Shown here piece by piece: positions 1 to 7,467 of a stretch of DNA of 16,736 nucleotides; the first letter of the stretch is position 1, and the number at the start of each line of letters is the position of its first letter. The notes under the pieces are model-generated. The model was given only the letters and a program-made list of their open reading frames with translations. It ran no database searches and was not told the origin of the DNA. Both the position numbers and the translations under genes were made by a program. Origin of the DNA: Nitrosopumilaceae archaeon (GTDB lineage Archaea; Thermoproteota; Nitrososphaeria; Nitrososphaerales; Nitrosopumilaceae); assembly GCA_013867245.1 (NCBI GenBank), contig JACENB010000147.1, forward strand, positions 1 to 16,736. The letters are read 5' to 3'.

Positions 1-456
1 ACTGCTTTCAAAGAAGAAGTAGAGACTGATTGGTTTGGTGAGCAAGCAGACCTTTGTGGTGGTGCAGCTTCTATGGTAACAAATGCATTTGAGACTCTAG
101 TTGAAGCAGGATACCAACCAGAGATTGCATACTTTGAAGTCTTACATGAACTCAAACTCATTGTAGACATGATTCAAAGATATGGTATCAACGGAATGTG
201 GAGACGTGTAAGTGAAACTGCAAGATATGGTGGTTTAACACGTGGACCAATGGTAATGGATTCTGCAAACAAAGAGAACATGAAAAAAGTTCTAACCATG
301 ATTCAAGATGGTACATTCAACAACGAGTGGATTTCTGAATATCAGAAAAACGGCAAAGATGCATTTGACAAATACATGAAACAATATGACGAACACCAAA
401 TTGAAAAAGTTGGTAAAGAAATGCGTAAAATGATGTGGCCTGATTCCACAGAATAA
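1..456 (+). CDS. ilvC: Ketol-acid reductoisomerase, C-terminal part (5' end outside window)
   Basis: Partial gene: the reading frame is open from base 1 and stops at 454-456, leaving about 151 C-terminal residues. The protein is the NADPH-dependent cytosolic enzyme that isomerises and reduces acetolactate and acetohydroxybutyrate in valine, leucine and isoleucine synthesis. The visible part is the knotted, Mg-binding C-terminal domain: it begins with the family signature around [14 protein letters not shown], followed by [20 protein letters not shown], whose acidic residues belong to the metal/substrate site in this family. The end of the frame, with an Asp/Glu/Lys-rich helix, has a normal length for the class I enzyme. 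A T-rich stretch follows the stop, and the next gene converges from the other strand only 10 bases away. The identification is firm; the N-terminal Rossmann domain and promoter cannot be seen. Confidence 0.96.
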   Translation, partial: TAFKEEVETDWFGEQADLCGGAASMVTNAFETLVEAGYQPEIAYFEVLHELKLIVDMIQRYGINGMWRRVSETARYGGLTRGPMVMDSANKENMKKVLTMIQDGTFNNEWISEYQKNGKDAFDKYMKQYDEHQIEKVGKEMRKMMWPDSTE

Positions 457-480
457 TTCTTTTTTCTTATATTTTTCTTA
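457..480 (+). terminator. T-rich probable terminator after ilvC
   Basis: Directly after the ilvC stop codon the plus strand is almost pure pyrimidine with T runs of 4-6 bases. Archaeal RNA polymerase commonly terminates at such T-tracts without a hairpin. The stretch overlaps the last codons of the convergent mutase small subunit gene. Inferred from composition only. Confidence 0.4.
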
Positions 481-889
481 ATTTAGATACGCCAGTATTG
501 ATATGATCAATAATTGTAGGTAATGGTGTTCCTGGTCCAAATACGTGGTCTACTCCAGCTTTAATCAAATCCTTGTGATCAATTTCTGGAATAACTCCTC
601 CTCCTACTACTAGGACGTCATTGATCTTTTTCTTTTTGAGGGCTTTGACTACTCTGGGGAATAAAGTTCCATGTGCACCATTAAGCAGACTCATTGCAAT
701 TGCATCAACGTCTTCGTCTTCAGCAATCTGGGCTACTCTTTCAGGAGTTGCAAATAGACCTGAATAGATAACCTCCATTCCTGCATCTCTGAATGCCCTA
801 CACAAAACAAGTGCTCCTCTATCATGTCCATCAAGGCCCAATTTTGCAACTAGAATCTTGATGCTTCTTGTTTGTGCTTTTTGTTTCAT
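467..889 (-). CDS. mcmA2: Methylmalonyl-CoA mutase, small (B12-binding) subunit
   Basis: A 140-residue cobalamin-binding subunit that pairs with the separate catalytic subunit encoded at 4862-6460. It carries the base-off/His-on motif DxHxxG as D20-G-H22-D-R-G25, where His22 would be the lower cobalt ligand, then SLLNGAHG (about 67-74), which lines the nucleotide-tail pocket, and VVGGGVIPE (about 94-102), all in the expected order of a flavodoxin-like B12 domain. Residues 9-130 match the C-terminal domain of fused mutases, so the short length is a normal archaeal split, not a truncation. The complex converts methylmalonyl-CoA to succinyl-CoA. The gene lies on the opposite strand, about 4 kb from its partner subunit, and has its own TATA-like box about 25 bases before the ATG, suggesting a leaderless transcript expressed separately from the large subunit. 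Confidence 0.94.
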   Translation of the reverse strand: MKQKAQTRSIKILVAKLGLDGHDRGALVLCRAFRDAGMEVIYSGLFATPERVAQIAEDEDVDAIAMSLLNGAHGTLFPRVVKALKKKKINDVLVVGGGVIPEIDHKDLIKAGVDHVFGPGTPLPTIIDHINTGVSKLRKI

Positions 890-908
890 GATATTTCTCG
901 TTATTTTG

Positions 909-919
909 TATATTTTAAA
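909..919 (-). promoter_or_regulatory. TATA-like box for mutase small subunit
   Basis: Reads TTTAAAATATA on the minus strand, centred about 25 bases upstream of the ATG at 889. With the usual archaeal spacing, transcription would start at or next to the A of the start codon, giving a leaderless mRNA. It shares the 102-base divergent region with the aminopeptidase promoter. Confidence 0.55.
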
Positions 920-961
920 GGCTTTATTTTATTTTCTAAAATGGCATTTTGATAGAAAATC

Positions 962-970
962 TACTTAAAG
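962..970 (+). promoter_or_regulatory. TATA-like box for M1 aminopeptidase unit
   Basis: Reads TACTTAAAG and is centred about 26 bases upstream of the GTG at 992, which again predicts a leaderless transcript. An A-rich GAAAAT precedes it, where the B-recognition element would lie. It probably drives the aminopeptidase and the small gene after it, and perhaps the mutase cluster by read-through. Confidence 0.5.
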
Positions 971-991
971 AGTATCAAAAGACACCAATTC

Positions 992-3484
992 GTGGACGTT
1001 AAACCCATCAATTATGAGTTAACCTTTGAGCCAGATCTAAAAAAATTCGTATTCTTGGGAACAGAAATCATCACTGTCTCTTGTAAAAAATCAACTAATC
1101 TAATCTCTATGGATTGTGCAGAAATCAAAATCAAATCTTGTACTGTAAAGTCTGGTTCTAAAATCATAAAATCCACTCCAAAGACTGATGAGAAAAAAGA
1201 GAGACTATCAATTAGACTGGGAGAAAAAATCAAGGGAAAAGCAACAATCCATCTTGAATTTCAAGGAATTCTAAATGACAGATTATTGGGATTTTATCGC
1301 AGCCAATACAAGCAAGGCGGAAAGACAAAGTATCTTGCAACAACTCAATTTGAGGCAGCTGACGCAAGACGTGCATTTCCATGTTGGGATGAGCCTGAAG
1401 CAAAGGCTACATTTGAGATTTCAATTATTGCTGAAAACAAGTTTACTGCAATCTCAAACATGCCAGTTTCATCTAAGAAAAAACTTAAAAACAAAACATT
1501 ATACAAATTTGGAAAAACTCCTGTTGTCTCTACTTATTTGATTTATCTTGGAGTTGGCGAATTTGAATATCTGATTGGAAAAACTGGTAAAGTTCAGATT
1601 AGAGTTGTTACAACAAAGGGAAACAAGTCTAAAGGAAAATACTCTTTGGAACTTGGAAAGAAGTTACTAAACTCTTATGAAAAATATTTTGGAATAAAAT
1701 ATCCTTTACCTAAACTAGATTTGATTGCAATTCCTGACTTTGCAGCAGGAGCAATGGAGAACTGGGGTGCAATTACATTTAGAGAGACAATTTTGCTTTA
1801 TGATCCAAAAACATCTTCGACTAGAACAAAACAATTCATTGCAGAAGTAATTTCGCACGAGATTGCACACCAGTGGTTTGGCAATCTTGTAACAATGAAG
1901 TGGTGGAATGATTTGTGGTTAAATGAAAGCTTTGCAACATTTATGGCAACAAAGTTTGTTGACAAGTTTTATCCTGAATGGAATCTTTGGGACCAATTCA
2001 TTGAAGATGCCATGAACACTGCAATGGGACTAGATGCACTAAAGACAACTCACCCCATTGACGTTAAAGTAAATTCTCCTGCTGAAATCAGAGAAATCTT
2101 TGATGCCATTTCATACGATAAAGGTGGATGTGTTTTGAGAATGCTTGAGCATTATGTTGGTGAAAAGAACTTCCGTACAGGTCTCAAGAAATATCTCTCC
2201 ACATTCAAGTATGGAAATGCCAAAGGTCAGGATTTATGGGATGCAATTGGAAAGGCATCCAAAATGCCAGTCAGTTCCATGGTAAATACGTGGCTAAAAC
2301 AGCCTGGATTTCCTCAAGTTGACATTTCTCAAAAGAACAATGATTTGGTAATCCGTCAGAATCGCTTTTTGATGGAGCCTACCAAAAAAACTCAGAAAGG
2401 ATTGTGGCATGTTCCAATTACATATGGTCTTGGAAAAGAAACCAAAACAAAACTCTTGACAAAAAAATCAATGACCGTCAAAGCTCCAAAGGGACCAGGA
2501 TTTGTTGCAAATATTGGTAGGACTGGATTTTATCGTGTAAAATATGATGATGGAATTTTACTTGATCTTAAAATGCTAGTTGATCAAAAACAAATTTCGC
2601 CTGTTGATAGATGGGCAATACAAAATGACTTGTTTGCATTGTGTGTTGGAGGAAAAGAAGATGTTGAAAACTATTTGGACTTTTCAGATGCATACTTTGA
2701 AGAGGACTCTTATCTTCCACAAACAAATGTTGCAAATAACCTCAACTTTTTATCATTATTGACATTCTTTGAAGATTATACAGAACAAATCAGAAGTTAC
2801 GCAATCAATTACTTTAGAAAGATTCTATCCAATCTTGGATGGACTCCTCAAAAAACAGACAAACATACTGATGCGTTTATGAGAGGATTTGCAATATTTG
2901 CACTAGGAAAGCTTGGAGATGAACATGTTTTAGAGCAAGCACAAAAAAAATTCAAAGAATTTTTGAAAAACCCTTCATCACTACACCCTGACATTAGAGA
3001 ACCAGTATTTTCACTTGTTGCATGGACTGGAAATGCAAAAACTCATTCACAATTAGTATCATTATACAAAAAAGCAAAAACAACTGAAGAAAAATTACGA
3101 TTCCTGGGTGCAATGTGTAGTTTCCAAAATGAAAAACTACTCATCAAGACATTACAATTCTCTCAGACATCTGAGGTCCGTTCTCAGAACATGCAATTGC
3201 CTATCATGAAGATTGCAGCAAATCCTCATGGAAAGAAGATTCTCTGGCCTTGGCTAAAGAAGAATTGGGGCAAATTAAGCAAAAAAGTGGGACATGGAAA
3301 CCCATTGTTCAATAGAATTGTTGCAAGTATTGCTCTAGTTGCAGATGACTCTATGGAAAAAGACATCAAATCATTTTTCAAATCTCATCCTACACCTGGA
3401 ACTGAAAGAACTCAGGCCCAAACCCTAGAAAAAATCCGAATCCATTCAAAATTCTTACGTCAGATGAGAAAAGAATTCAAATAA
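992..3484 (+). CDS. M1 family zinc aminopeptidase (tricorn-factor F2/F3 type)
   Basis: An 830-residue gluzincin aminopeptidase. Domains in order: N-terminal beta saddle (about 1-190); catalytic thermolysin-like domain with the exopeptidase motif GAMEN at 253-257 and the zinc site HEIAH (289-293) plus Glu312 in WLNE, spaced HExxH-x18-E exactly as the family requires; a beta-sandwich; and an all-helical ERAP1-like C-terminal domain (about 515-830). The full length matches the tricorn-interacting factors F2/F3 and eukaryotic puromycin-sensitive aminopeptidases. No signal peptide is visible, so it should act in the cytosol, trimming N-terminal residues from peptides released by the proteasome or other proteases. 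The start is GTG; the protein then begins directly with the family's NYEL strand and the TATA spacing agrees. One base separates its stop from the next ATG, so the two are probably co-transcribed. Confidence 0.96.
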   Translation: MDVKPINYELTFEPDLKKFVFLGTEIITVSCKKSTNLISMDCAEIKIKSCTVKSGSKIIKSTPKTDEKKERLSIRLGEKIKGKATIHLEFQGILNDRLLGFYRSQYKQGGKTKYLATTQFEAADARRAFPCWDEPEAKATFEISIIAENKFTAISNMPVSSKKKLKNKTLYKFGKTPVVSTYLIYLGVGEFEYLIGKTGKVQIRVVTTKGNKSKGKYSLELGKKLLNSYEKYFGIKYPLPKLDLIAIPDFAAGAMENWGAITFRETILLYDPKTSSTRTKQFIAEVISHEIAHQWFGNLVTMKWWNDLWLNESFATFMATKFVDKFYPEWNLWDQFIEDAMNTAMGLDALKTTHPIDVKVNSPAEIREIFDAISYDKGGCVLRMLEHYVGEKNFRTGLKKYLSTFKYGNAKGQDLWDAIGKASKMPVSSMVNTWLKQPGFPQVDISQKNNDLVIRQNRFLMEPTKKTQKGLWHVPITYGLGKETKTKLLTKKSMTVKAPKGPGFVANIGRTGFYRVKYDDGILLDLKMLVDQKQISPVDRWAIQNDLFALCVGGKEDVENYLDFSDAYFEEDSYLPQTNVANNLNFLSLLTFFEDYTEQIRSYAINYFRKILSNLGWTPQKTDKHTDAFMRGFAIFALGKLGDEHVLEQAQKKFKEFLKNPSSLHPDIREPVFSLVAWTGNAKTHSQLVSLYKKAKTTEEKLRFLGAMCSFQNEKLLIKTLQFSQTSEVRSQNMQLPIMKIAANPHGKKILWPWLKKNWGKLSKKVGHGNPLFNRIVASIALVADDSMEKDIKSFFKSHPTPGTERTQAQTLEKIRIHSKFLRQMRKEFK

Positions 3485-3485
3485 C

Positions 3486-3893
3486 ATGGCAAGAAAACTT
3501 CTCTCCCCAATATTTCTTGGAGTATTTACTGTTCTTGCAATATTCTTTTTGACTGGTGGAGGTGATGATGACAAGGATGAACTTCGTCAGACATTCCAAG
3601 TTGATGCAGTATACTATGATACAGGACATGTTGAAGTTGCATTTTTTGATAAATCTGAAAAAACTGATTCAGTCGTAATGGAAATTCTTGGAATGGAAGA
3701 GACATTTCAAAAAACATTCTCTGGTCATGAGTTTATTGAAATTGTTCCCTTTCCAAATGAACCAAAATATGGATGGGAGATTCATCCTGTTGTACTGGAA
3801 ATAGAACATCCTGAACTTGGAAATGTTCAATTAAAAACAGAGATACATCCACTAGGTGATCCTGTTCCTCCTGTAATTTATTCAAGACCTTAG
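3486..3893 (+). CDS. Membrane-anchored protein of unknown function
   Basis: I do not recognise a family. The 135-residue product starts with MARKLL, then one hydrophobic segment at about residues 7-23, then an acidic linker (GGGDDDKDE) and a soluble region of about 105 residues rich in beta-forming residues, ending PVPPVIYSRP. By the positive-inside rule the basic N-terminus stays in the cytoplasm and the C-terminal domain faces outside, so it reads as a single-pass anchored or uncleaved-signal protein. No cysteine, lipobox or metal motif is present. It starts one base after the aminopeptidase stop without a good Shine-Dalgarno sequence, which suggests translational coupling, and it is followed 43 bases later by the MeaB-type GTPase. 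Codon and base use resemble its neighbours, so it looks like a real resident gene. Function unknown. Confidence 0.8.
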   Translation: MARKLLSPIFLGVFTVLAIFFLTGGGDDDKDELRQTFQVDAVYYDTGHVEVAFFDKSEKTDSVVMEILGMEETFQKTFSGHEFIEIVPFPNEPKYGWEIHPVVLEIEHPELGNVQLKTEIHPLGDPVPPVIYSRP

Positions 3894-3936
3894 ATCACAT
3901 ACAAGATTTTATTGCACCTCTAAAGACTATTTTGTA

Positions 3937-4854
3937 TTGGACTTACTTGTTGATTTAAAGAAAGGAAAACGTGGCGCAATTGCCAAAGCTATCACTATAG
4001 TTGAAAATGATCAAAAAGAATCAAAGAAACTCTTGAAAAAAATTTTCAAAAACACTGGAACTTCAAGTATTATAGGAATTACTGGACCTGCAGGAGCTGG
4101 AAAAAGTTCCCTAATTAACAAGACCGCAGTTGCAATGAAAAAACTAGGCACAAAACCTGCAGTTTTGGCAGTAGACCCAACTAGTCATGTTACTGGTGGA
4201 GCTATTTTGGGCGATAGAGTTAGAATGACAGAATCCACTGATTCGGGAACTTACATCCGTAGCATTGCATCTCGTGGCGCAACTGGTGCAGTATCACGTT
4301 CCCTTAGAAACAGCATTCGTGTTTTAGAATATGCAGGATTCAATCCAATAATAATTGAAAGTGTTGGAGCTGGACAAACTGAAGTTGAAATTTCCAACAT
4401 TGCAGACATTACTGTTGTAGTGTTTAATCCAAACACTGGAGACAGTATTCAAACAATCAAAGCTGGTCTTACAGAAATTGGTGATATCTATCTTGTAAAC
4501 AAAAGTGACCTCAGTGGAACAAATCAACTGTTTGATGCAGTCCGTGATTTTATTGGAGATTCAGAAAGAAATCCTACAATTCTCAAGACTTCGGTAAAAA
4601 AGAACACTGGAATCACAGAATTTGCCAAGACTCTCAAAAAAATGATGGCATTAAAAAAGAAATCAAAGAAAGAAAAGGACCAAGAGAGATTAGAGGCAGA
4701 ACTAAAGGATATTGTTTTAAATAACATACGAGAAAAGATTGATGACATGTTAGATTCTGATAAAACATTTACAAAATACCTTAAGAAATTACAATCCAAG
4801 GATATTGACCCCTTTGATGCAGGAGATAAAATTACAAAATCAATGTTAAAGTGA
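3937..4854 (+). CDS. meaB: MeaB/ArgK-type GTPase, methylmalonyl-CoA mutase chaperone
   Basis: A 305-residue G3E-family P-loop GTPase. Visible motifs: Walker A GPAGAGKS (50-57); Asp80 in AVDPTS and the following GGAILGDRVRM (87-97), typical of MeaB; the switch segment IIESVGAGQTEVE (139-151); and the guanine-specificity motif NKSD (188-191). Known homologues guard B12 loading of methylmalonyl-CoA mutase and eject inactivated cofactor, using GTP hydrolysis. The catalytic mutase gene follows directly, which supports that role over the old label of arginine transport kinase. The C-terminal segment (about 235-305) is Lys/Glu-rich and helical, corresponding to the dimerisation arm. The start appears to be TTG; no in-frame ATG precedes the conserved N-terminal helix. 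Only a weak TATA-like GATTTTATTG lies about 28 bases upstream, so it may be expressed partly by read-through from the aminopeptidase. Confidence 0.94.
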   Translation: MDLLVDLKKGKRGAIAKAITIVENDQKESKKLLKKIFKNTGTSSIIGITGPAGAGKSSLINKTAVAMKKLGTKPAVLAVDPTSHVTGGAILGDRVRMTESTDSGTYIRSIASRGATGAVSRSLRNSIRVLEYAGFNPIIIESVGAGQTEVEISNIADITVVVFNPNTGDSIQTIKAGLTEIGDIYLVNKSDLSGTNQLFDAVRDFIGDSERNPTILKTSVKKNTGITEFAKTLKKMMALKKKSKKEKDQERLEAELKDIVLNNIREKIDDMLDSDKTFTKYLKKLQSKDIDPFDAGDKITKSMLK

Positions 4855-4861
4855 TAAAATT

Positions 4862-6460
4862 ATGGCAGCAAAAAAATCAAAACCAAAAGAACCTGAAAAG
4901 GAAATTTTTACTGATTCCAATTTTCCAGTGAAACGAATCTATCAAAAGTCTTCAAAGAAGAGACCTGCAGAAGATTCTGGTAAGTACCCATTTACACGTG
5001 GAATTCATCCTGGAATGTTCCGTGACAGATTCTGGACTATGAGACAATACTCTGGATTTGGTGATGCCAAGCTTACAAACGAACGTTTCAAGTTTATGCT
5101 TGAGAAAGGTCAGACTGGTCTTTCTATGGCTTTTGATCTTCCAACTCAAATTGGTTATGACTCTGATGCTCCTCAAGCCGAAGGTGAAGTTGGCAAAGTT
5201 GGAGTTTCTATTACATCAATTAAAGATATGATGACTGCCTTTGATGGCATTCCACTTGGAAAGGTGAGCTCTTCAATGACCATCAACTCTACAGCATCAA
5301 CATTACTTGCATATTACATTGCAGTTGGAGAATCACAAGGATTCAAAAGCCATGAATTACGTGGAACAACTCAAAATGACATTCTCAAAGAATACATTGC
5401 AAGAAATACCTACATCTATCCTCCTCAACCTTCTATGAGATTAATTGGTGACATGATTGGTTACTGCGCAGAAAAAGTTCCTTCATGGTATCCTGTATCA
5501 ATTTCAGGTTATCACATGAGAGAAGCAGGATGTACTGCAACACAGGAAGTTGCATTTACTTTGGCAAATGCAATAGCATACATTCAAACTTGTTTGGATA
5601 AAGGACTAAAGATTGATGACTTTGCTCCACGTTTGTCATTCTTTTTCTGTTGTACAATAGAATTCTTTGAAGAAGTTGCAAAGTTTAGAGTTGCAAGAAA
5701 AGTATACTCAAAGATTCTCAAAGAAATGTTTAATGCCAAAAATCCAAGATCATTACAACTAAAATTCCATACTCAAACTAGCGGTGAGTCATTGACTGCA
5801 CAGCAACCTGATAACAACATTATTCGTGTTGCAATTCAAACAATGGCTGCAGTTGCAGGTGGTACTCAATCACTTCACACAAACTCTCGAGATGAGGCAT
5901 TGGCACTCCCAACTCAGGAATCTGCAAAAATAGCCTTGAGAACACAGCAGATTGTTGCCCATGAGAGTGGAATCACAAAGACTGCAGACCCACTTGGTGG
6001 CTCTTACTATCTAGAAGAACTAACTGACCAAATTGAAGATGGCGTGTGGAAATATCTAAAGAAAATTCAGAAGATGGGTGGCTCTGTTAAAGCAATTGAG
6101 AAAGGATTCTTCCAATCTGAAATTAGACAAAATGCATATCGCTTAAAGAAAGAGACTGATGATGGAGAAAGAGTTCTTGTTGGTGTCAACAAGTATGTTG
6201 AAGAAGAGGAGCAACCAGAACTACTCAGAATTGGTGGAAAAGTTGAGATTCAACAGAAAAAAGCCCTTAAAGAATTACGTGCATCAAGAGACAACAAGAA
6301 ATGGGAAAAAGCATTATCAGCAATGCAAAGTGCAGCTGAGACTGATGAGAACTTGATGCCATACATTATTACTGCTGCAAAATCTTATGCAACTACAGGC
6401 GAAATCAGTAATGCATTCCGTGAAGTATTTGGTGAATATCGTCCAAAGGAGGTATTCTAG
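4862..6460 (+). CDS. mcmA1: Methylmalonyl-CoA mutase, large catalytic subunit
   Basis: A 532-residue TIM-barrel subunit of adenosylcobalamin-dependent methylmalonyl-CoA mutase, lacking the B12 domain that is encoded separately at 467-889. It makes succinyl-CoA from (R)-methylmalonyl-CoA, a step of the 3-hydroxypropionate/4-hydroxybutyrate cycle. By alignment from memory to the Propionibacterium enzyme, Arg56, Thr59, Arg61 and Tyr63 in FRDRFWTMRQY match the CoA and substrate contacts R82, T85, R87 and Y89. Gln171 and Arg181 match Q197 and R207, and His218 in SISGYH matches catalytic H244. Tyr63 with Arg181 is the pair expected for a carboxylate substrate; isobutyryl-CoA mutases carry Phe and Gln instead, so this is a genuine methylmalonyl enzyme. 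The ATG follows the meaB stop by 7 bases, with GTGAT of the meaB end acting as a probable Shine-Dalgarno element. Confidence 0.97.
   Translation: MAAKKSKPKEPEKEIFTDSNFPVKRIYQKSSKKRPAEDSGKYPFTRGIHPGMFRDRFWTMRQYSGFGDAKLTNERFKFMLEKGQTGLSMAFDLPTQIGYDSDAPQAEGEVGKVGVSITSIKDMMTAFDGIPLGKVSSSMTINSTASTLLAYYIAVGESQGFKSHELRGTTQNDILKEYIARNTYIYPPQPSMRLIGDMIGYCAEKVPSWYPVSISGYHMREAGCTATQEVAFTLANAIAYIQTCLDKGLKIDDFAPRLSFFFCCTIEFFEEVAKFRVARKVYSKILKEMFNAKNPRSLQLKFHTQTSGESLTAQQPDNNIIRVAIQTMAAVAGGTQSLHTNSRDEALALPTQESAKIALRTQQIVAHESGITKTADPLGGSYYLEELTDQIEDGVWKYLKKIQKMGGSVKAIEKGFFQSEIRQNAYRLKKETDDGERVLVGVNKYVEEEEQPELLRIGGKVEIQQKKALKELRASRDNKKWEKALSAMQSAAETDENLMPYIITAAKSYATTGEISNAFREVFGEYRPKEVF
6445..6453 (+). promoter_or_regulatory. 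Strong Shine-Dalgarno sequence for epimerase
   Basis: AAAGGAGGT, close to a full complement of the archaeal 16S rRNA 3' tail, sits 7 bases before the ATG at 6461 and inside the last codons of the mutase gene. It fixes the epimerase start and shows leadered initiation inside this unit. Confidence 0.75.
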
Positions 6461-6856
6461 ATGAAGATTGATCATATTGCTATTGCAGTAAATGATGTTG
6501 AAGAATCTGCCAAAGTGTACAAAGAAGCATTAGGTGTTGATTCTGTAGAATTTGAAACAGTAGAATCTGAAGGTGTTAAAGTTGCTATAATTCATTTAGA
6601 AAACGGCCGCGTTGAATTGATGCAGCCAACAAATGATAATAGTCCAATCAAAAAATTCTTGGAGAAGAAAGGTCAAGGGCTTCATCACATGGCACTTGAA
6701 ACTGATAATATCGAAGGAGAAGTCGAAAGAATGGAGGGTTGTGGTATTCAATTCTTAGGACAAATTAGACCTGGCTCTGCTGGAACCAAAGTCACCTTTA
6801 TTCATCCAAAGTCACTACATGGTGTTTTGGCTGAACTTTGTGCTCATCCAAAATAA
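6461..6856 (+). CDS. mce: Methylmalonyl-CoA epimerase
   Basis: A 131-residue member of the vicinal oxygen chelate (glyoxalase I-like) fold that interconverts the (S) and (R) forms of methylmalonyl-CoA, supplying the mutase with the isomer it uses. Two beta-alpha-beta-beta-beta modules are visible, starting KIDHIAIAV (2-10) and GLHHMALETDNIE (73-85). His5, His76 and Glu125 (GVLAELCAH) fall where three of the metal ligands lie in this family, and the length is typical. The ATG abuts the mutase stop codon with no spacer and has the best Shine-Dalgarno sequence in the window, so it is the last gene of the meaB-mcmA1-mce unit. It ends 11 bases from a convergent regulator gene. A general glyoxalase could look similar, but the context makes epimerase the firm call. 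Confidence 0.95.
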   Translation: MKIDHIAIAVNDVEESAKVYKEALGVDSVEFETVESEGVKVAIIHLENGRVELMQPTNDNSPIKKFLEKKGQGLHHMALETDNIEGEVERMEGCGIQFLGQIRPGSAGTKVTFIHPKSLHGVLAELCAHPK

Positions 6857-6867
6857 ATCTGCGATAA

Positions 6868-7425
6868 CTATTCCATCATCTTTAGTGTATCTGATGCAGT
6901 GATAATTCCCATAATCTTTGATTTTTTTGTCACAAGAATACATTTTGAATATCTAATTAATGGAACAAGTACATTTGCAGGAGTTTCAAAATCCACTATT
7001 GGTGGTACTGGGTCCATTGTATCTGCAAGCTTTGCATTTTTTAATTCTGCTTCTCCTACATCTGCTAAATGTTTGACAATACCGTCTTCTGAAACAACAC
7101 CTACAATCTCTTTTCCATCAAAAACTGGAATCTGACTGATTGACAGTTGATGCATCTTTTTGATTGCATCATGTAGTGTGTTAGATGGTTTCATTTTTAC
7201 AATATCTTGACTGCAGAAATCCCCTGCTTTGTGAGATGATGATCTACTTTCTAAATTTGATAAATTCTCAAAAATCTTTTTTGCAGTCTCATAACTTGGC
7301 TGACTTCTTCCTGATTCGATTTGATTAATCATAGATGTACTGACTCCTGTCATACTAGCAAGTTTTTTCTGAGTTATTCCTAATTTTTGCCTCATCTGCT
7401 TTATTGATTCTACATTGGGGAGCAT
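6868..7425 (-). CDS. XRE-family HTH regulator with a CBS-domain pair
   Basis: A 185-residue predicted transcription regulator. Residues about 6-60 form an XRE/Cro-type helix-turn-helix (RQKLGITQKKLASMTGVS, then MINQIESGRSQPS). Residues about 66-185 are two CBS motifs (first with ISQIPVFDGKEIVGVVSEDGI, second ending KIMGIITASDTLKMME), which in known proteins form a Bateman module binding adenine nucleotides, SAM or related ligands. This HTH-CBS layout is common in archaea, but targets are mostly unknown. It lies between the methylmalonyl-CoA genes, on which it converges, and pyruvate phosphate dikinase, whose stop codon is 43 bases upstream of its ATG on the same strand. A role in tuning carbon flux to energy state is plausible but is inference. 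A TATA-like box about 30 bases upstream suggests its own promoter. Confidence 0.88.
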   Translation of the reverse strand: MLPNVESIKQMRQKLGITQKKLASMTGVSTSMINQIESGRSQPSYETAKKIFENLSNLESRSSSHKAGDFCSQDIVKMKPSNTLHDAIKKMHQLSISQIPVFDGKEIVGVVSEDGIVKHLADVGEAELKNAKLADTMDPVPPIVDFETPANVLVPLIRYSKCILVTKKSKIMGIITASDTLKMME

Positions 7426-7450
7426 TTGAGATTTAGTAAAGCTTAATCTC

Positions 7451-7459
7451 TATTAAATG
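7451..7459 (-). promoter_or_regulatory. TATA-like box for HTH-CBS regulator
   Basis: Reads CATTTAATA on the minus strand, centred about 30 bases before the ATG at 7425, in the short gap after the dikinase stop. It predicts a very short leader of a few bases. Moderate match only. Confidence 0.4.
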
Positions 7460-7467
7460 ATACTTGA

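Noticed and set aside
890..991. Divergent region considered for a regulator operator or riboswitch (for example a cobalamin element)
   Set aside because: It is only 102 bases, nearly filled by two TATA-like boxes with predicted leaderless starts, and has no clear palindrome or B12-box-like sequence.
3937..4854. Older label of this GTPase family as an arginine/ornithine transport kinase (ArgK)
   Set aside because: The motifs are those of MeaB-type G3E GTPases and the gene is directly followed by methylmalonyl-CoA mutase, which fits the chaperone role.
4862..6460. Mutase large subunit considered as a truncated or frameshifted fused mutase
   Set aside because: The B12 domain is present as a separate complete gene at 467-889, and split subunits are normal in archaea; no B12-domain remnant follows 6460.
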